A DNA stretch of 64,000 bases from Heterobilharzia americana (GCA_944470555.2 OX104130.1:73165160-73229159); one strand, 5' to 3'; shown: positions 34,101 through 45,078, counted from the first letter of the stretch. Numbers and translations: made by a program. Notes: generated by a model not told the origin, from the letters alone.

Positions 34101-35494
34101 CTAAAAAATATTTTCTTTCCGCTTTATGCCACCTCTGTGTGTTTACAAATTCAACTGCTCTTAAGGAGCTGGTTATATTGGTGACACAAAACGCTTTCTA
34201 TCCAAAAGCATGCCCATTAACCATCCCGTATGGCTGTCTAAAGGATAACATCATCAGCTCGATTCTGGAGCACTTGGTAACTCTGGTCATTGAGCTCCTT
34301 GTGACTCTTCTTTAAAAGTCATCTATAAAGTGAAGTCAGATATTTCTCAGAGTGTGCGTATCCGCTACCTCAATACAGCAGAGACTCTGTCAATCCCTCA
34401 GTACAAGCTTGATCTTCGCGTTCGAAAGAGATACACTGAATCTCTTATTTTGCTTTGGTCGTAATCTCCTGCAGATATTTTATTCATTTATTTGTTTATT
34501 AATTGTGATCTCGCAAGCAATTTTTGATGGCCTTGAGTTGACCTTCCAGCTGCGACTTTATTGACCTTTTCGATGACTTTAGCCACTGATGGATATATGA
34601 TTAGCTGAAAAGAAAATTTTCTCCGCTGAATTATCTTCAATTAGTTTTTCATTGTCTAATTGGACTATTTCAATGGTTGGATGCACTATTTTCAAATGTT
34701 GAGCGGATAAGATACTACTGATAATTATAGAGTGAACACGTTAGTTGTTCTAGCCTCGTATCATACTAAATCTATCTTCTTCAGCAGTGATACACTGCCA
34801 GTGAACGAAATATTCTTGAGAATAAAATTATAACATTTACCAGATGGAATACAAATCATGAAACGAAATCATCAGGAATTGCCTATGTCAGTGTTCGTAT
34901 GCTGGTTAATTTTTCAGCAGCAGAATACACGTATGTAATTATTTCCAAAATAAAAGGTTTATTCAGAAGGCAGATTTTCATCTTGGCTTATTTCACCAAG
35001 AATTAACACAATGTGAAAAATTACTCCGAATCGAAGATACATACAGTTTATTTTAGTAGAAACACGTATCTCGTAATTTTTGATTTCGAAGTTTTACGTT
35101 GTATCTTCTGCAAAATGCTATGAAATTATATATTTCTACTCTTGTTTGTTTCAACGGGTATTAATAATTTTCTCTACGTATACTGCATGTCGTAAACAAC
35201 GTTTTTACATTGATTCGAAGTGTAGGAGGAAACAGTGGAGTGAAACATACCTTTATCTTAGTCTCAGTAAACGGAAAATACATTTTACACTCATCTACAC
35301 AAATCGAGTGAAGAGATTTTAATTATCATAATTTGCTGTTCATCTCTCAGTTGCATCTGTCAGTAGTTGTGAATTTCAAGTCTTCAGCTTCCACTATACA
35401 ATGAAAATTACTCAAAATTACATCATTTGCTTTCCTTCTCCTTAATATAATCGTCGAATTGTGTTATTATGCAGTACTTTCTGTCGCATAGCTA
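34101..35494. other. No recognisable gene
   Basis: Frames of 70 and 80 codons (34352 and 35080, +) have no motif. Possibly intron sequence. Confidence 0.3.
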
Positions 35495-35722
35495 CCTTTT
35501 TTGTATTCCTGACAGTTGTCTTGGAAATCTTGTACAACTGTTTTTCTTTGTTTCATTAAACTTGTTGTATAGTATCGGTCATTAATGACATTCAGTCGGA
35601 AATTGTGGCGGCTATTCTGAAGCAAGTGAGAGTCATACACCACAAAAGATACGCTGTCTTCCAGATGAAATGTTCTGTTAGTGACTTTACTACCCTCCAC
35701 CCGAAATGCAGATATTCTCAAG
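35495..35722 (-). CDS. Possible exon, unknown protein
   Basis: A minus-strand frame of about 75 codons runs from ISAFRVEGSKVTNR to 'QDFQDNCQEYKK'. It is followed by a donor-like AAAAAG then gtagct. An AG lies just upstream (cacttgag), but with a poor pyrimidine tract. The amino acid mix (Tyr/Phe/Asp/Asn with balanced charge) looks coding. If not spliced at 35495, the frame ends at a TAA at 35467. No family recognised; it could be a decayed element. Confidence 0.3.
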
Positions 35723-36603
35723 TGAATTGTATGTGATATTTAAAAATAAGGTGATCAGAAACTAGAAAGAAATTTATTATATCCTGGAAAAGAGAAAAAT
35801 ATAAATATGTTTGTGATGAATTTTTACCCACAATATGTTTAAACTTTCATCGTTCTAGAAAGTCGTAAATAACTGAATTAGTATGGCTAATCAAAGATAG
35901 GTTACTGGATAACTTTAATGATGATAAGTTCGATAGAATAGAAGGTTATTTCTAATACGACCGTCTACTACCGCGTCCTAGTTCTCAGAGGCTTTCATGC
36001 ACCGACATTTCTTAAAACTAACAAAATTATGAACAATAATCTAACAACCGATCATGTGCTAGAATTAGATTGTTCCCCCTGAAATAAAATCATAACCTCC
36101 ATCTAACATCCTAATGCCCTATATAAAGTAAATTTCCAGTACCATTTGGTCGTAAAGCAGCACTGGTGCTAAAGAAACGACGCAACAGCTGGTTGCTTAC
36201 TGCTCTATAGTTAACTCAAAATTTAAGGCCCTGAATACTACAGGTTTAATTTTAACTTGCAATCTCTAATCCGTAGATCCTCCTACATGACTTCAAACAA
36301 ATTTTATTTTGGACGTATATATAAACTTCAGAAACAGGTTTCTTTAACAGCAATAAAAATCACACTCACTGTCACTTCTGTTAATTACCGTACCGTTTTT
36401 TTATTAGCGTAAACAAAGTCATTTGACAGCTGCTCAAGAACTACAGGATCAAATGGTTCTATCATGAATGTCGTTAAATTTGGATTTGAGATTTCACTGA
36501 ATTCTTTATAAAACCTGCACCAGAACCACTTATTTGAATACGGTCGACTGCTTTAATTCACTGAATATGAGCTACCTCACGTAATACCTCTCAGATACCA
36601 ATT

Positions 36604-36816
36604 CTATAGATATACCACATAATATAAGTAGCAAGCGACTGTTAACGTCATTAGCCAGATTTTCTTTTGCCGAACCGGCGTTATTGGAACAGTGTAAGGT
36701 CGTTTGACTTGTTTATTGCAAACATCGCCATCACCGTATTCCGATTGATTTGGCCTGTAGGAAACGACCTTCACAGAATCAAAGAATCTCGCCAACTTAC
36801 TTGAGCGGACAGACAT
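36604..36816 (-). CDS. Possible small tail-anchored membrane protein or first exon
   Basis: An ATG-initiated frame of 70 codons, locally more GC-rich than its surroundings. The first 50 residues are hydrophilic and basic (MSVRSSKLARFFDSVK, 'KRPYTVPITPVRQKK'). They are followed by one hydrophobic segment, IWLMTLTVACYLYYVVYL, right before the stop. This is the layout of a small single-pass or tail-anchored protein. A donor-like gtaagt at 36802-36797 and an acceptor-like tttcctacag offer an alternative 46-nt intron, but splicing would shorten the protein, so I prefer the unspliced reading. The RTE insertion begins 50 bp upstream, which would interrupt any promoter. I do not recognise a homologue. 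Confidence 0.35.
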   Translation of the reverse strand: MSVRSSKLARFFDSVKVVSYRPNQSEYGDGDVCNKQVKRPYTVPITPVRQKKIWLMTLTVACYLYYVVYL

Positions 36817-36853
36817 ATTCTAACCACAATAAACAATAAGATTGTATTTTACA

Positions 36854-36868
36854 TACTCCGGGGTCGAA
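36854..36868. repeat. Decayed target-site duplication, left copy
   Basis: atactccggggtcga matches atactctagagtcga at 39426-39440 at 12 of 15 positions. All three differences are transitions, as expected for an old duplication. Confidence 0.65.
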
Positions 36869-39425
36869 CCTAGTCTCCTTTAACAAGTTCATTAGTTACT
36901 AGCCGATCCTAAGACCGGATAAAAAAAGGGTGGGCATAGGACTAACAACCCTAAACCGTCAAATCAGTCCAATCGCTAAAGAAACTTAAAAGCACAAGCA
37001 CAATATAAAAAATAAGACCAAGCTTATTTTCATGCTGGAATCACGGACAGAAAATGCCTCCATGTCGGTGAAAGCCTTCAGGAAGCCAATTAACCGATGT
37101 CACTTCTATCGAAGAAAGCAAAAGTAAGAATGAAGATATGGAATGCCTGCACCATGTATTAACCTGGCATGGCTTACCAGATTGCAGAAGAGATAAGAAG
37201 TAGGTGGAATAAAAGTGGAATCTCCAAACTGTCAACTGGAGAGGAGTCAATAATCTACTGAGATATTGTCATTCGGACGACAACCGCGGGCACACTGAGG
37301 GAGTGGCTATCATAATGATGCAGGTGAAAAAAAGAAGGAATTCTACAAACAATTGCAATCAGTAATGAACAAGACCCCACCCCAGTTGGTCACATCAATA
37401 TTCTAATGAGTTGGGTGATAAAAATGCCAAACTGAGAACAGATAACACAGGAAGAGAAGTCACCATGGGTTGACAAGCGCTTGGTGAAATGAACGAGAAT
37501 GGAGAATTGTTTGCAGAATTCTGTGCATCCAACGATTTGATGATTGGAGTCACTGTTGTCAAACTAAAGGATATCCACAAAGCGATATGGATTTGATTTC
37601 ACCAGGACACACTAAAAATCAGATCGAATTCATTTCAATCTCAAGGAAGTGGAAACGCAGCCTACTGGATAAAGGATGAGGAAGGGGAGCAGATGTAGGT
37701 TTACACCATTCACTGTCTAGTGCAAGGGACCTTCAAAATCAATTTGAAAGCCTTCAAAGAAGTTGATGATAAACCACAGTTCAAGTTGAACACCCAGAAC
37801 AGAAACTGAAGGATGAAACTATCAGGACATCACATCAGTCAGCCATCAGGAAAAAGTGGGACACACTGAGCAACAACCCTGAAGAAACCTGCACGGTAGA
37901 ACGCTGGAACTCTTTGAGAGCTATGTGGAAAGAAATCTGCATAATCGTTTGAGGAAGGAAGAGGAAACAAGACAAACAGTGGACCTCAATGGAATCATGG
38001 AAGCTGATAGGGCAGGGAGAGGAAGATGGTGAAGCAGAAGATGAATCACTGGAGCACAGTGTAGGGATTCACAATGAAAACAAGAACTGAGTACAACGTA
38101 TAAAGCAATACACTGGACAAAGAAGTCAAGAGGAGTGGGCGCGAAGACAAAAGACACTTCTATGACACATTAGCAAGTGAAGCAGAACAGGCTGCAGACT
38201 GGTAGGAGAGACAGAGTCCTGACAACATTATATCAAATAACCAGGTTACTATCTAGTAGGAGATCAATGCAGAGAAAACCAATGAAAATAGTGAAGAAAA
38301 TTAGTTACTATCAAAGGGGAAAAAGAGGAAACAATGGTCTTAGCGCTTCAATAAGCTTTTGAATCTACCACCACCTGCAACTCGTCCAGAAGTTCCACCG
38401 ACAGCCCGGCCACAAAATTACCAGTGAACACAAGCCCTCAAACAAAAGGCGAAGTCTTGAACGCCATAAAGTTGATGAAATTTGAGAAAGCAGCAAGACC
38501 AGATGGAATTCTGCCAGAAGCACTGAAAACGGATGCAGCGACAGCACCGGACATGCCCAAATCACTACTGCAGAATGTTTGGAAGGAAGGAATGGTAGCT
38601 GCAGATTGTCATACTCTCAGAGGAGTGAGAGCTAAGTCTTTGCAAGAACTGGCGACAATCATACTCCTGTCCACCTCAAGCAAAATGTTATGCTGTATCA
38701 TCCCAGAAAGACTAAAGTATGCTCTGGACTCGACTGAATTACGACTGGAACAGGATGGCCGGCTTCAGGAAGAACAAATTATCTGCGCATCAAATTCCAA
38801 CGCATCATGGAACCTAGTACAGAACGGCTGTCAGCTCTCTACCTCACCTCATTTTCATCGACTGTGAAAAGGTATTCGACAGCGTCAATCGAGAAGTAAT
38901 TTGGCAGCTGCTTCAACACTACGGCTTTAGTACCACAAACATTTATCAACCTCATTCAACAGCTATATGAAGACACCACATGCCAAGTGATCCACAATGG
39001 AAAGCTCAGTGACGCGTTTGAAGTGAAGACATGAGAAAGACAAGGCTGCTGTCTACTATCATCAATGATCTGCCTGATTTTGGTCAACTAGACCGGAGTG
39101 AAACGTGCAGCGAACCGTGAGGAGTGAGAAGATGGGTATACGCTGACTGTACTGATGAAAGGACAGCAAAAGAAGATTTGGATTTCACTGATGATTTGTG
39201 TTTAGTGTCGCACAGCTTCGAAGATCTACTGGAGAAAACTAACAAGTTGACAGAAGAGGCAGAGAAAACGGGATGCCCTTCAGGTGAACATAGAGAAGAC
39301 GGAAGTGATGAAGGTACTCAACCAACAGCAATAAAAACAAGTACTAATCAACATCAACGTAAGAAACTTAAAGAAAGTTGTCCCTATGTTCTACTAGGAA
39401 TTCAAGGGACAAATAATTATAAAAA
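36869..39425 (+). mobile_element. RTE-clade retrotransposon, old nearly full-length copy
   Basis: It contains the 5' end (ctttaacaagttcattagttactagcc), EN, linker, RT and 3' end in the same order as the 26553 copy, but is heavily mutated. EN blocks appear on short frames near 37420-37560. The RT start (KLMKFEKAARPDGILPEALK) lies in the frame at 38424-38867, motif A near 38845-38920 and motif C (LDFTDDLCL, with Thr for Ala) at 39178-39204. Part of the post-RT region is deleted at about 39380, joining the KLKESC block directly to the 3' UTR. It ends aggaattcaagggac plus an A-rich tail. Imperfect 15-bp duplications flank it. Confidence 0.9.
38424..38867 (+). pseudogene. RTE reverse transcriptase N-terminal relic
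   Basis: A 147-codon frame begins in the EN-RT linker and includes 'GILPEALKTDAAT' and 'LLQNVWKEGMVAADCH', then LLSTSSKMLCCIIPERLK and 'LRLEQDGRLQEEQI', which follow the order of the RT start to motif 2. The motif 1 segment (the DWKKG-LPKKGD block) is decayed to AADCHTLRGVRAKS. The frame is lost before motif A. Confidence 0.8.
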
Positions 39426-39462
39426 ATACTCTAGAGTCGATATCTACCTCTCCTGTAGTTAA
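39124..39462 (+). pseudogene. RTE motif C and post-RT relic
   Basis: This frame holds KEDLDFTDDLCLVSHSFEDL, in which the catalytic Asp-Asp remain but Ala has become Thr. NKLTEEAEKTG follows, then the frame slips (SGEHREDGSDE is an out-of-frame version of the VNIEKTEV region). The deletion of the YLGSTVS-to-3' UTR section falls inside this frame. Confidence 0.75.
39426..39440. repeat. Decayed target-site duplication, right copy
   Basis: Partner of 36854-36868, differing by three transitions, directly after the A-rich tail of the RTE copy. Confidence 0.65.
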
Positions 39463-40620
39463 TTGACTTTTTTAATCCTAACTGTGATGCAAGTGGAAAG
39501 TAATTAGCCAAACACATAAGTCGAGATAAGAAAGTGGAATGTCTCACACAAAAGCATCAATACCATATTTTGTTAGTTCACTGCAACTTTGCGACAGATC
39601 CCATTTTGTGATCTTTCTGGATAGCATCTAATCAAATACCACTGACAGAAAAAAAACAGCCGAGTAAAAAACTGTCTGGTCCCAAATAATGTCTGCATGA
39701 ACTTCGCAATTCCTGAATCGCTAGACATTTGTTAACCTAACTTCATAAGGCTCATCAGTATTTTGAAATCAGCGATTGTAAAGGGGCATGCGACCTCGAT
39801 CACAGGCTTTCTATCGATCGCCTCCAACCAACTAACACCTATCAAGTAATTTGTAGCTTTACACTAGAGAATTTTGAGCGATTAATATTTCAGTCTTAAG
39901 CAATCTTCACTTCCATTTGAAGACAACAATATATCATCGAAAATAACAAGAATAGTTATAATTATATAATGCTGATATCATTGGAAGTGTGTACAAATTC
40001 AGTTAGTCGCTAACTAAATACTTTTGAGTGTCTGAATGTGTTTTTTATGGTGATTTTAACTATTTAAGCTTGAGTTTTACTTACGTGAAATGACATACAC
40101 ATATTATATTTTGGTGAGTGTGTATCCGGCATCCAAAACTAAAATTCATCGGTTGTACGATTGTTCCAGTTAAACTTTAGTTGGGATGATCTTCATAAAG
40201 CATAATTATTCGTATTTTTGAAATCAGTATTCTGCAGAAGTGAATGCAGACTGATAAGTAGGACCTTCATTTACTTAAAATGACCTATTTTTAACTCAAT
40301 CAACCATTTAGGTGATCTACTTATTATCGGAGCTTTTTTTCAGTAAATGAAGTGATAGAAAACCGAAAAGCGACGCTAGTGACACTGTTGTATGAATGCT
40401 ACTTAGTGTTCGTGAAGAGAAACGTCCTAGGAAAAGATGATAGTATGACTAACAAAGTAAAACCATATACGTATATATTTATGTACAAACATCTCACAAC
40501 TGCTGTCTGAAGTACACTTATTTTCTTCGGAACGTTTTGGCTATCAAATGCTTATTCTACTTCAACTATAACCTTAATAAAGACATTTATAGGAGTAGAA
40601 CTTGGGCACTGTAGTCTATT
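39441..40620. other. No recognisable gene
   Basis: It contains a short word, tcgcctccaaccaactaa (39819-39836), that is complementary to one beside the group C SINE at 44897-44914. No other feature can be supported. Confidence 0.35.
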
Positions 40621-40800
40621 TATTAGAAACGTCACACAACGAAACAGTATCACTTACTGGATAACGTTTTGGACACAATTTATTGTCTATATTAATAAAC
40701 AATATCTGCATTCATTCCTTATTCATATCCGTATTCAATAAACCGTGTCCGAAACTTCATTCAGTAAGTGATACTGTTTCACTGTGTGACATTTCTAATA
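40621..40800. repeat. Long imperfect inverted repeat (hairpin)
   Basis: The arms 40621-40676 and 40745-40800 are 56 bp each and match at 49 of 56 positions when one is complemented, around a 68-bp loop. They begin and end with tattagaaa and tttctaata. Transcription would give a strong hairpin RNA. It could be a small foldback element (MITE-like), though I see no clear target-site duplication, or a structured RNA. It has no coding potential. Confidence 0.75.
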
Positions 40801-40989
40801 TACAGGCTAAAATGGGACTTAGTCAAGACGGCCTCTTAACTCATGAGGTCTGTCTGCAAACCTGCTATTTTACCAGTTGGGCTACATTATCATTTTGCTG
40901 ATTAGACCTTAAAATTACTGAAAAAGTCCCATTTGGCAATCGAAGAAGCGAAAAGAAACTACAGTAAAGGTAATCATTTTTTTGGACGA

Positions 40990-41195
40990 CTCATTGTCAC
41001 AGTCTACGAGTTGTTCAATGATTTAGCTGGAGATAATTTTTTGCTCACTCTGAAGCAACTCTCGAACTAATCAAGTACTCTACATCCCTGTTTATACTTT
41101 ATGAAATGTTTATTTATTTTTGCCAGATACCTAATTCTACTGTTCACTATATTTTATAAAAGCTATTAAGATCGTGTCTTGTGTTACTGTATAAA
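40990..41195 (+). repeat. Dispersed repeat D1, copy 2
   Basis: It shares two ordered blocks with 11745-12020: one near 'cgagttgttcaatgatttag' and one near 'ctactgttcactatatttta' followed by taaaagctattaagat. Identity is roughly three quarters by eye. The element type is unknown. Confidence 0.5.
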
Positions 41196-41801
41196 AATTG
41201 CAAACGATATCCAGAAAATATATATTCGCCCTTTTTTCAAAGTTCTTTGAGTGATACCTACAAACGAAGATACTTGTATAAAGTCGCTAATAAACCGAAC
41301 CTTTTTGTAAACCCAGTTGAAAAGAATTTCGAAGCCAATGGTTAGTTTGGGTGCATTAGAAATAATTGTAATCAGCGACAGTGTAAACGAAGTATCAACA
41401 CTTGAGAAGTTACTTCTTTTGCTTTCTTGACACTCGGTTTTCACTATACTACTTGTCGTCATTCACTGTAAATTAAATGATCAAAGCAAAGAAATATACT
41501 GTCAACATATAATGACTTGGCAGATATACTGACTCAGATATACTTCAAGATGACGTCTAAAATGCTATGAAGACATTTTCTTTGAAAACATTTTGACTTC
41601 TGTTGACAAAATATATACACTAACCTGACTAACTCGAGATTAACATTTTTAACGTGAAAGGGTTGTGAAACAGTTTGACAGTCTATATGATCCAGTCGAT
41701 ACACTTTACTTAACAACTAGTTATTGTCGCTTAACTGTGAAAAACGTTTTCTTAGTAGAAGAAAACATTATTATATTTACTGTATTTTATTTATGAAACA
41801 G
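41196..41801. other. No recognisable gene
   Basis: Minus-strand frames at 41184-41462 and 41534-41716 (92 and 60 codons) have no motif. Possibly intron upstream of the exon at 41802. Confidence 0.3.
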
Positions 41802-41947
41802 AAAATTGGAGGATACAATTCATAAACTTGAGCTGGATGCGGATAAGCGAATTTGTGAAACCTACTTCTCGTTACATTAACTATCGTTGTGCATTAGAAG
41901 GACTTTCAGTTGAACTACAAACTGCCAGTCATCTGATACACTGGGAG
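41802..41947 (+). CDS. Probable internal exon, unknown protein
   Basis: It is bounded by an acceptor (tattttatttatgaaacag, AG at 41800-41801) and a strong donor (GGGAG then gtaagaag at 41948). The 146 bp are open in only one frame, entered with two bases and left at a codon boundary, giving 48 residues: NWRIQFINLSWMRISEF, then KPTSRYINYRCALEGL, ending HLIHWE. The residue mix is strongly protein-like. The pattern around 'YINYRCALE' reminds me slightly of a helix in RasGEF domains, but the match is too weak to claim. Linked exons would be kilobases away. Confidence 0.45.
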
Positions 41948-42689
41948 GTAAGAAGGATTTTTAATTAGCCACTTAAATAAATGTTGTTATTATTATATAA
42001 GACAAATAATTTTAGACTACGCAGATAAACAAATATTGGTAACTTCAATCAGATATTCACTGAAAGATATTCCATGATTTTGAAACTAAATTACCTACAT
42101 ATGGCTTTTTGAGTTATTTCATGAACGAAAAGAAAGTCTTAAAATGAATTGAAAGTTACTCAACTCCCTACGAAAGAATCTTGCTGGTGAGAGGATGACT
42201 TCGTGGAAATGCGAAGTAGGCGTATTGGCTCAAATAAATACTTGCGTGTTACAAACAGGTGGGTTATGAAGATGTGTACTACGTTTACTATGTGGTCTAG
42301 AAAATATAACTAACTTAAAGAAAGGCATACGTCCAGGATCACCTTTCAACTTTTGCAACTAGTAGGAAAAAAAGTGCGGTGTGAAATTTGTCTACCTTTT
42401 TTCTAAACTGTTGGCACTTGTGCCTACGACTCTATAACGAGTAGTATGAATATAGAAAAACAGTTGACAGCAGCATCAGTCACAACTTAGAGAATGGATC
42501 ACAGTAAACTAATGAAGCCTATCGGTGGTATTAGTTTATATGTTTTATGTGTGGGTTTGTCGTCAAAAACTTCACATGTTACCAAAGCTAAAAAACCGCT
42601 GCCAGGCACTATCCATCATTACTACATAATGGGAAACAGGTAATATCGAGGGATCCGCTCAGGAGCCCATATACCAATAGAGACTGATC
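41948..42689. other. No recognisable gene
   Basis: Likely intron downstream of the probable exon; nothing else recognised. Confidence 0.3.
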
Positions 42690-42912
42690 GATTCGGTCCA
42701 AACAACGACAGTATAATACAAGCAATAATACTAAAACGATACCCGTCACCCAAGAAGTGGCTATCGTGGCTCCATGGTGTGGCGGATAACGCTCTGACGC
42801 GATCGGTCCCGAGTTCGATTCGCGGTGGGAGCAACACCACTAACTAGGAGGCAGGCACAGCTAGCTGACGAGTCTTAAATAGGACAGAATGCGAATCCTG
42901 GACTTCACTGCT
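42690..42912 (+). mobile_element. Sm-alpha-like SINE (group A) with hammerhead relic
   Basis: Leader (caacgacagtataatacaag), box A-like (ggctccatggtgtggcggat, near 42770), a good box B (gagttcgattcgc, near 42812), then a hammerhead region at about 42858-42895 with CTGACGAG and a TCTTAAATAGGA stem II. After it, CAGAAT replaces CGAAAC, an insertion plus substitutions, so the ribozyme should be inactive. It ends cactgctagccacaatgc, matching the other group A copies. Confidence 0.75.
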
Positions 42913-44369
42913 AGCCACAATGCATCATTACTATAAAACGACAACTCAGTTTGCCATCAATGAACACCCGTTTCATTAAACATTTATCTGAAGAGAGAAA
43001 TTCAACTTCCTGATTGGTGAAAGAGACCAGTCTGTTATCCCATATCTGATTATTATGGTTTCAAGCAACAGGATTGGAAACCTTGTGTAAGTCTAAAGGT
43101 CAGATCCAATGCCTGCACAAAAACACGAAACTATGACCTGCCAGCAGTCAAGACAGTGAACTGATTCCCTTAAATAACGAAAAATGAAAGAAACCTGTCC
43201 CTTTAATGCATGATTCTGTCTCAAGTACACTAATCGTTTTCCCTTTTCATAACAAGAAGGTAAGATTATAATCAGAACTAGTATGGATTTCGTTTTTGTA
43301 TTTTGGTTCAACTATGGTTTAAGATGACACACGCTACTACCAGATTTACACTGTCATGTACTCAAAACATTACCGTCGAAACTTTCACAAATTTTTCCTC
43401 GTCAGTGATGGAATTCTAAACTCAAAGTTCATGGGTGTATGCAAAGGCTACAACGGCATTTCATGCCAAGTTAACCACGGTAAGAGACAACGTGATTCTC
43501 TCATTCTCATTTTGCTCGTACATGACTGAAAGCAATCTACAGAACACTTTAAAAATTTTCTGGACTCGTATGAAGATTAAAAACTGCCGTAGGAAAGTGT
43601 GAAGCACTATAGATGCATGTTTTCATCTAAATATCTAATTTTAAATGAAATGTGAATATGTCAGTTATGAAAACCTAGTCATATGTTTCGGGGAAAATTT
43701 GGCTTTGGCAATGACACTCGCCAAAATCAAATAACACTAGGAGATAAAATGTCAGGTGATTTCATTAGGTGACTAATATTTTCTAACAAAGGAAGAGTTT
43801 TGTTTATGTCTGGCGTCCTCCTTGAACCTTGGGCTACCAAACTCTCTCACTAAATATATATGTCAAATTCTTCGCTTTCAATTTGTTTTAATCATTTAAA
43901 TATATCTGATAAGCGTACCATAAAATTTTGCATAGTTTTACAACATTTTCAGCTAGCTGCTTTTCGAGTAGATAAAAAGAAGAAAAAATTCAAGTTGAAG
44001 GGAACTGGATTTTTCGCAGCGCAAACGTTGATCATATTTGGCTAAATGAACCATCATTACCAAATTTACGTTCGATATTTGCATATCCTTCATTCTAGAT
44101 CAGAAGCCAATCCAACACCGCCTAACTTTCCGATGTTTTCTTTAATGGTGTTATTGTTATTTCGACTGAAAATATTGTGCTGATAGGGAACCGGCTGAGA
44201 ATCCCATTCGCCATAAGACATACCGTTTGGAATAAAGCGATTATTATTATTATTAAGTTAGGGTGGGCTGTTCCACATCGCAAAACGACAGACGTAGAAG
44301 AATGTTGACCACTGAATTCCGATCCGATGACCTACTAATAAAGTGTTCGATAGAAGACCCTACAGTTCT
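42913..44369. other. No recognisable gene
   Basis: Frames of 61-72 codons (43093 -, 43860 +) have no recognisable motif. No repeats recognised. Confidence 0.35.
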
Positions 44370-44500
44370 TGTGACGACCCCTGGCGATAACTTCCGTGTG
44401 AATTGTCAAAGAGTCCCATGATAGTTTGAAACATCTGGCCAGTGCTCGCAGGTTTTCAATCCTTCTCTAAATGGTGTGACTCCATGATAAATGACACTTT
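44370..44500 (+). mobile_element. Diverged group B SINE
   Basis: A box B remnant (gacgacccctgg region) is followed by agagtcccatgatagtttgaaacat and ggccagtgctcgcagg, which align with the hammerhead, helix I and following sequence of 25569-25615. The CTGA core has decayed to TCAA. The tail (atggtgtgactccatgat) is recognisable. Confidence 0.5.
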
Positions 44501-44897
44501 GCAGTCAAAGATTATTGAAAATATCAGCTGAGAAGAACTCCTGTTGTAAATATTATCGCATCTTGTAATTTTTGCATATGCGCTTCTCAGTAGATGTAAA
44601 CTGTACTCTTCAATAGGCAGCAACCACCAGGTACTGAGTCGTACTATGAAATCCCCGAATAAGGAAAAACGCCTAATCATAAGTTCCTCATGAGTGTTAG
44701 ACCAAAATATTTCTGTTGTATCTTAATTACTGATCTGCGATGAGAATCCAATTAAAAAGGAAATTTCGGCCAACTGACTAGAAACAGAAGTTTAGTGGAA
44801 TGTGATTCAATACATTCAAAGAATTAATTCTGCATAGACATTCGTTCTAGGAAATATATTGGTAGTCATGGTAATTCGCTCAGTTTCTTACATTCTT

Positions 44898-45078
44898 AGT
44901 TGGTTGGAGGCAATCGGCAGGAAGCCCTGAACCTAGGTTTCGTGCTTTTTAGCACTCATCAGCAAGGCGTATCTGCAACCTCGACGGAACTGACGTTATG
45001 CCTGAGATTCAAACCCACATCACCAAGTGTTATAGTCAGCGACTTTACCACTGAGCTGTTCGGGCCACGACCGACCTG
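44898..45078 (-). mobile_element. tRNA-like SINE with intact hammerhead (group C)
   Basis: On the minus strand a tRNA-like head has a box A (cagctcagtggtaaagtc, complement of 45041-45058) and a box B (ggtttgaatctc, complement near 45004-45015). The hammerhead follows at 44924-44968, then cttcctgccgattgcctcc at 44898-44923. The general plan is the same as groups A and B but the sequence is different. The 126-codon frame at 44900-45280 (+) is its antisense and is not a gene. Confidence 0.75.
44924..44968 (-). ncRNA. Hammerhead ribozyme, complete-looking fold
   Basis: All parts are present on the minus strand. Helix I is GCCUUG (44968-44963) with CAGGGC (44929-44924), six pairs with one G-U. 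The core is CUGAUGAG (44962-44955). Stem II is four pairs (GUGC/GCAC) with loop UAAAAA. The second core is CGAAA (44942-44938). Helix III is minimal, AC/GU around CUAG, then the cleavage site after GUU at 44930. Each conserved catalytic position matches the consensus (C3 U4 G5 A6 G8 A9, G12 A13 A14). Self-cleavage is predicted, though GUU is a weaker triplet than GUC. Confidence 0.75.

Noticed and set aside
39715..39755. Complement of CTGATGAG at 39750 next to a taggtt word
   Set aside because: Stem II does not pair and the CGAAA core is absent; probably chance, although a group C word lies nearby.
41802..41947. RasGEF-domain assignment for the exon candidate
   Set aside because: Only a short YINYRCALE-like stretch resembled the domain; too little to name the protein.
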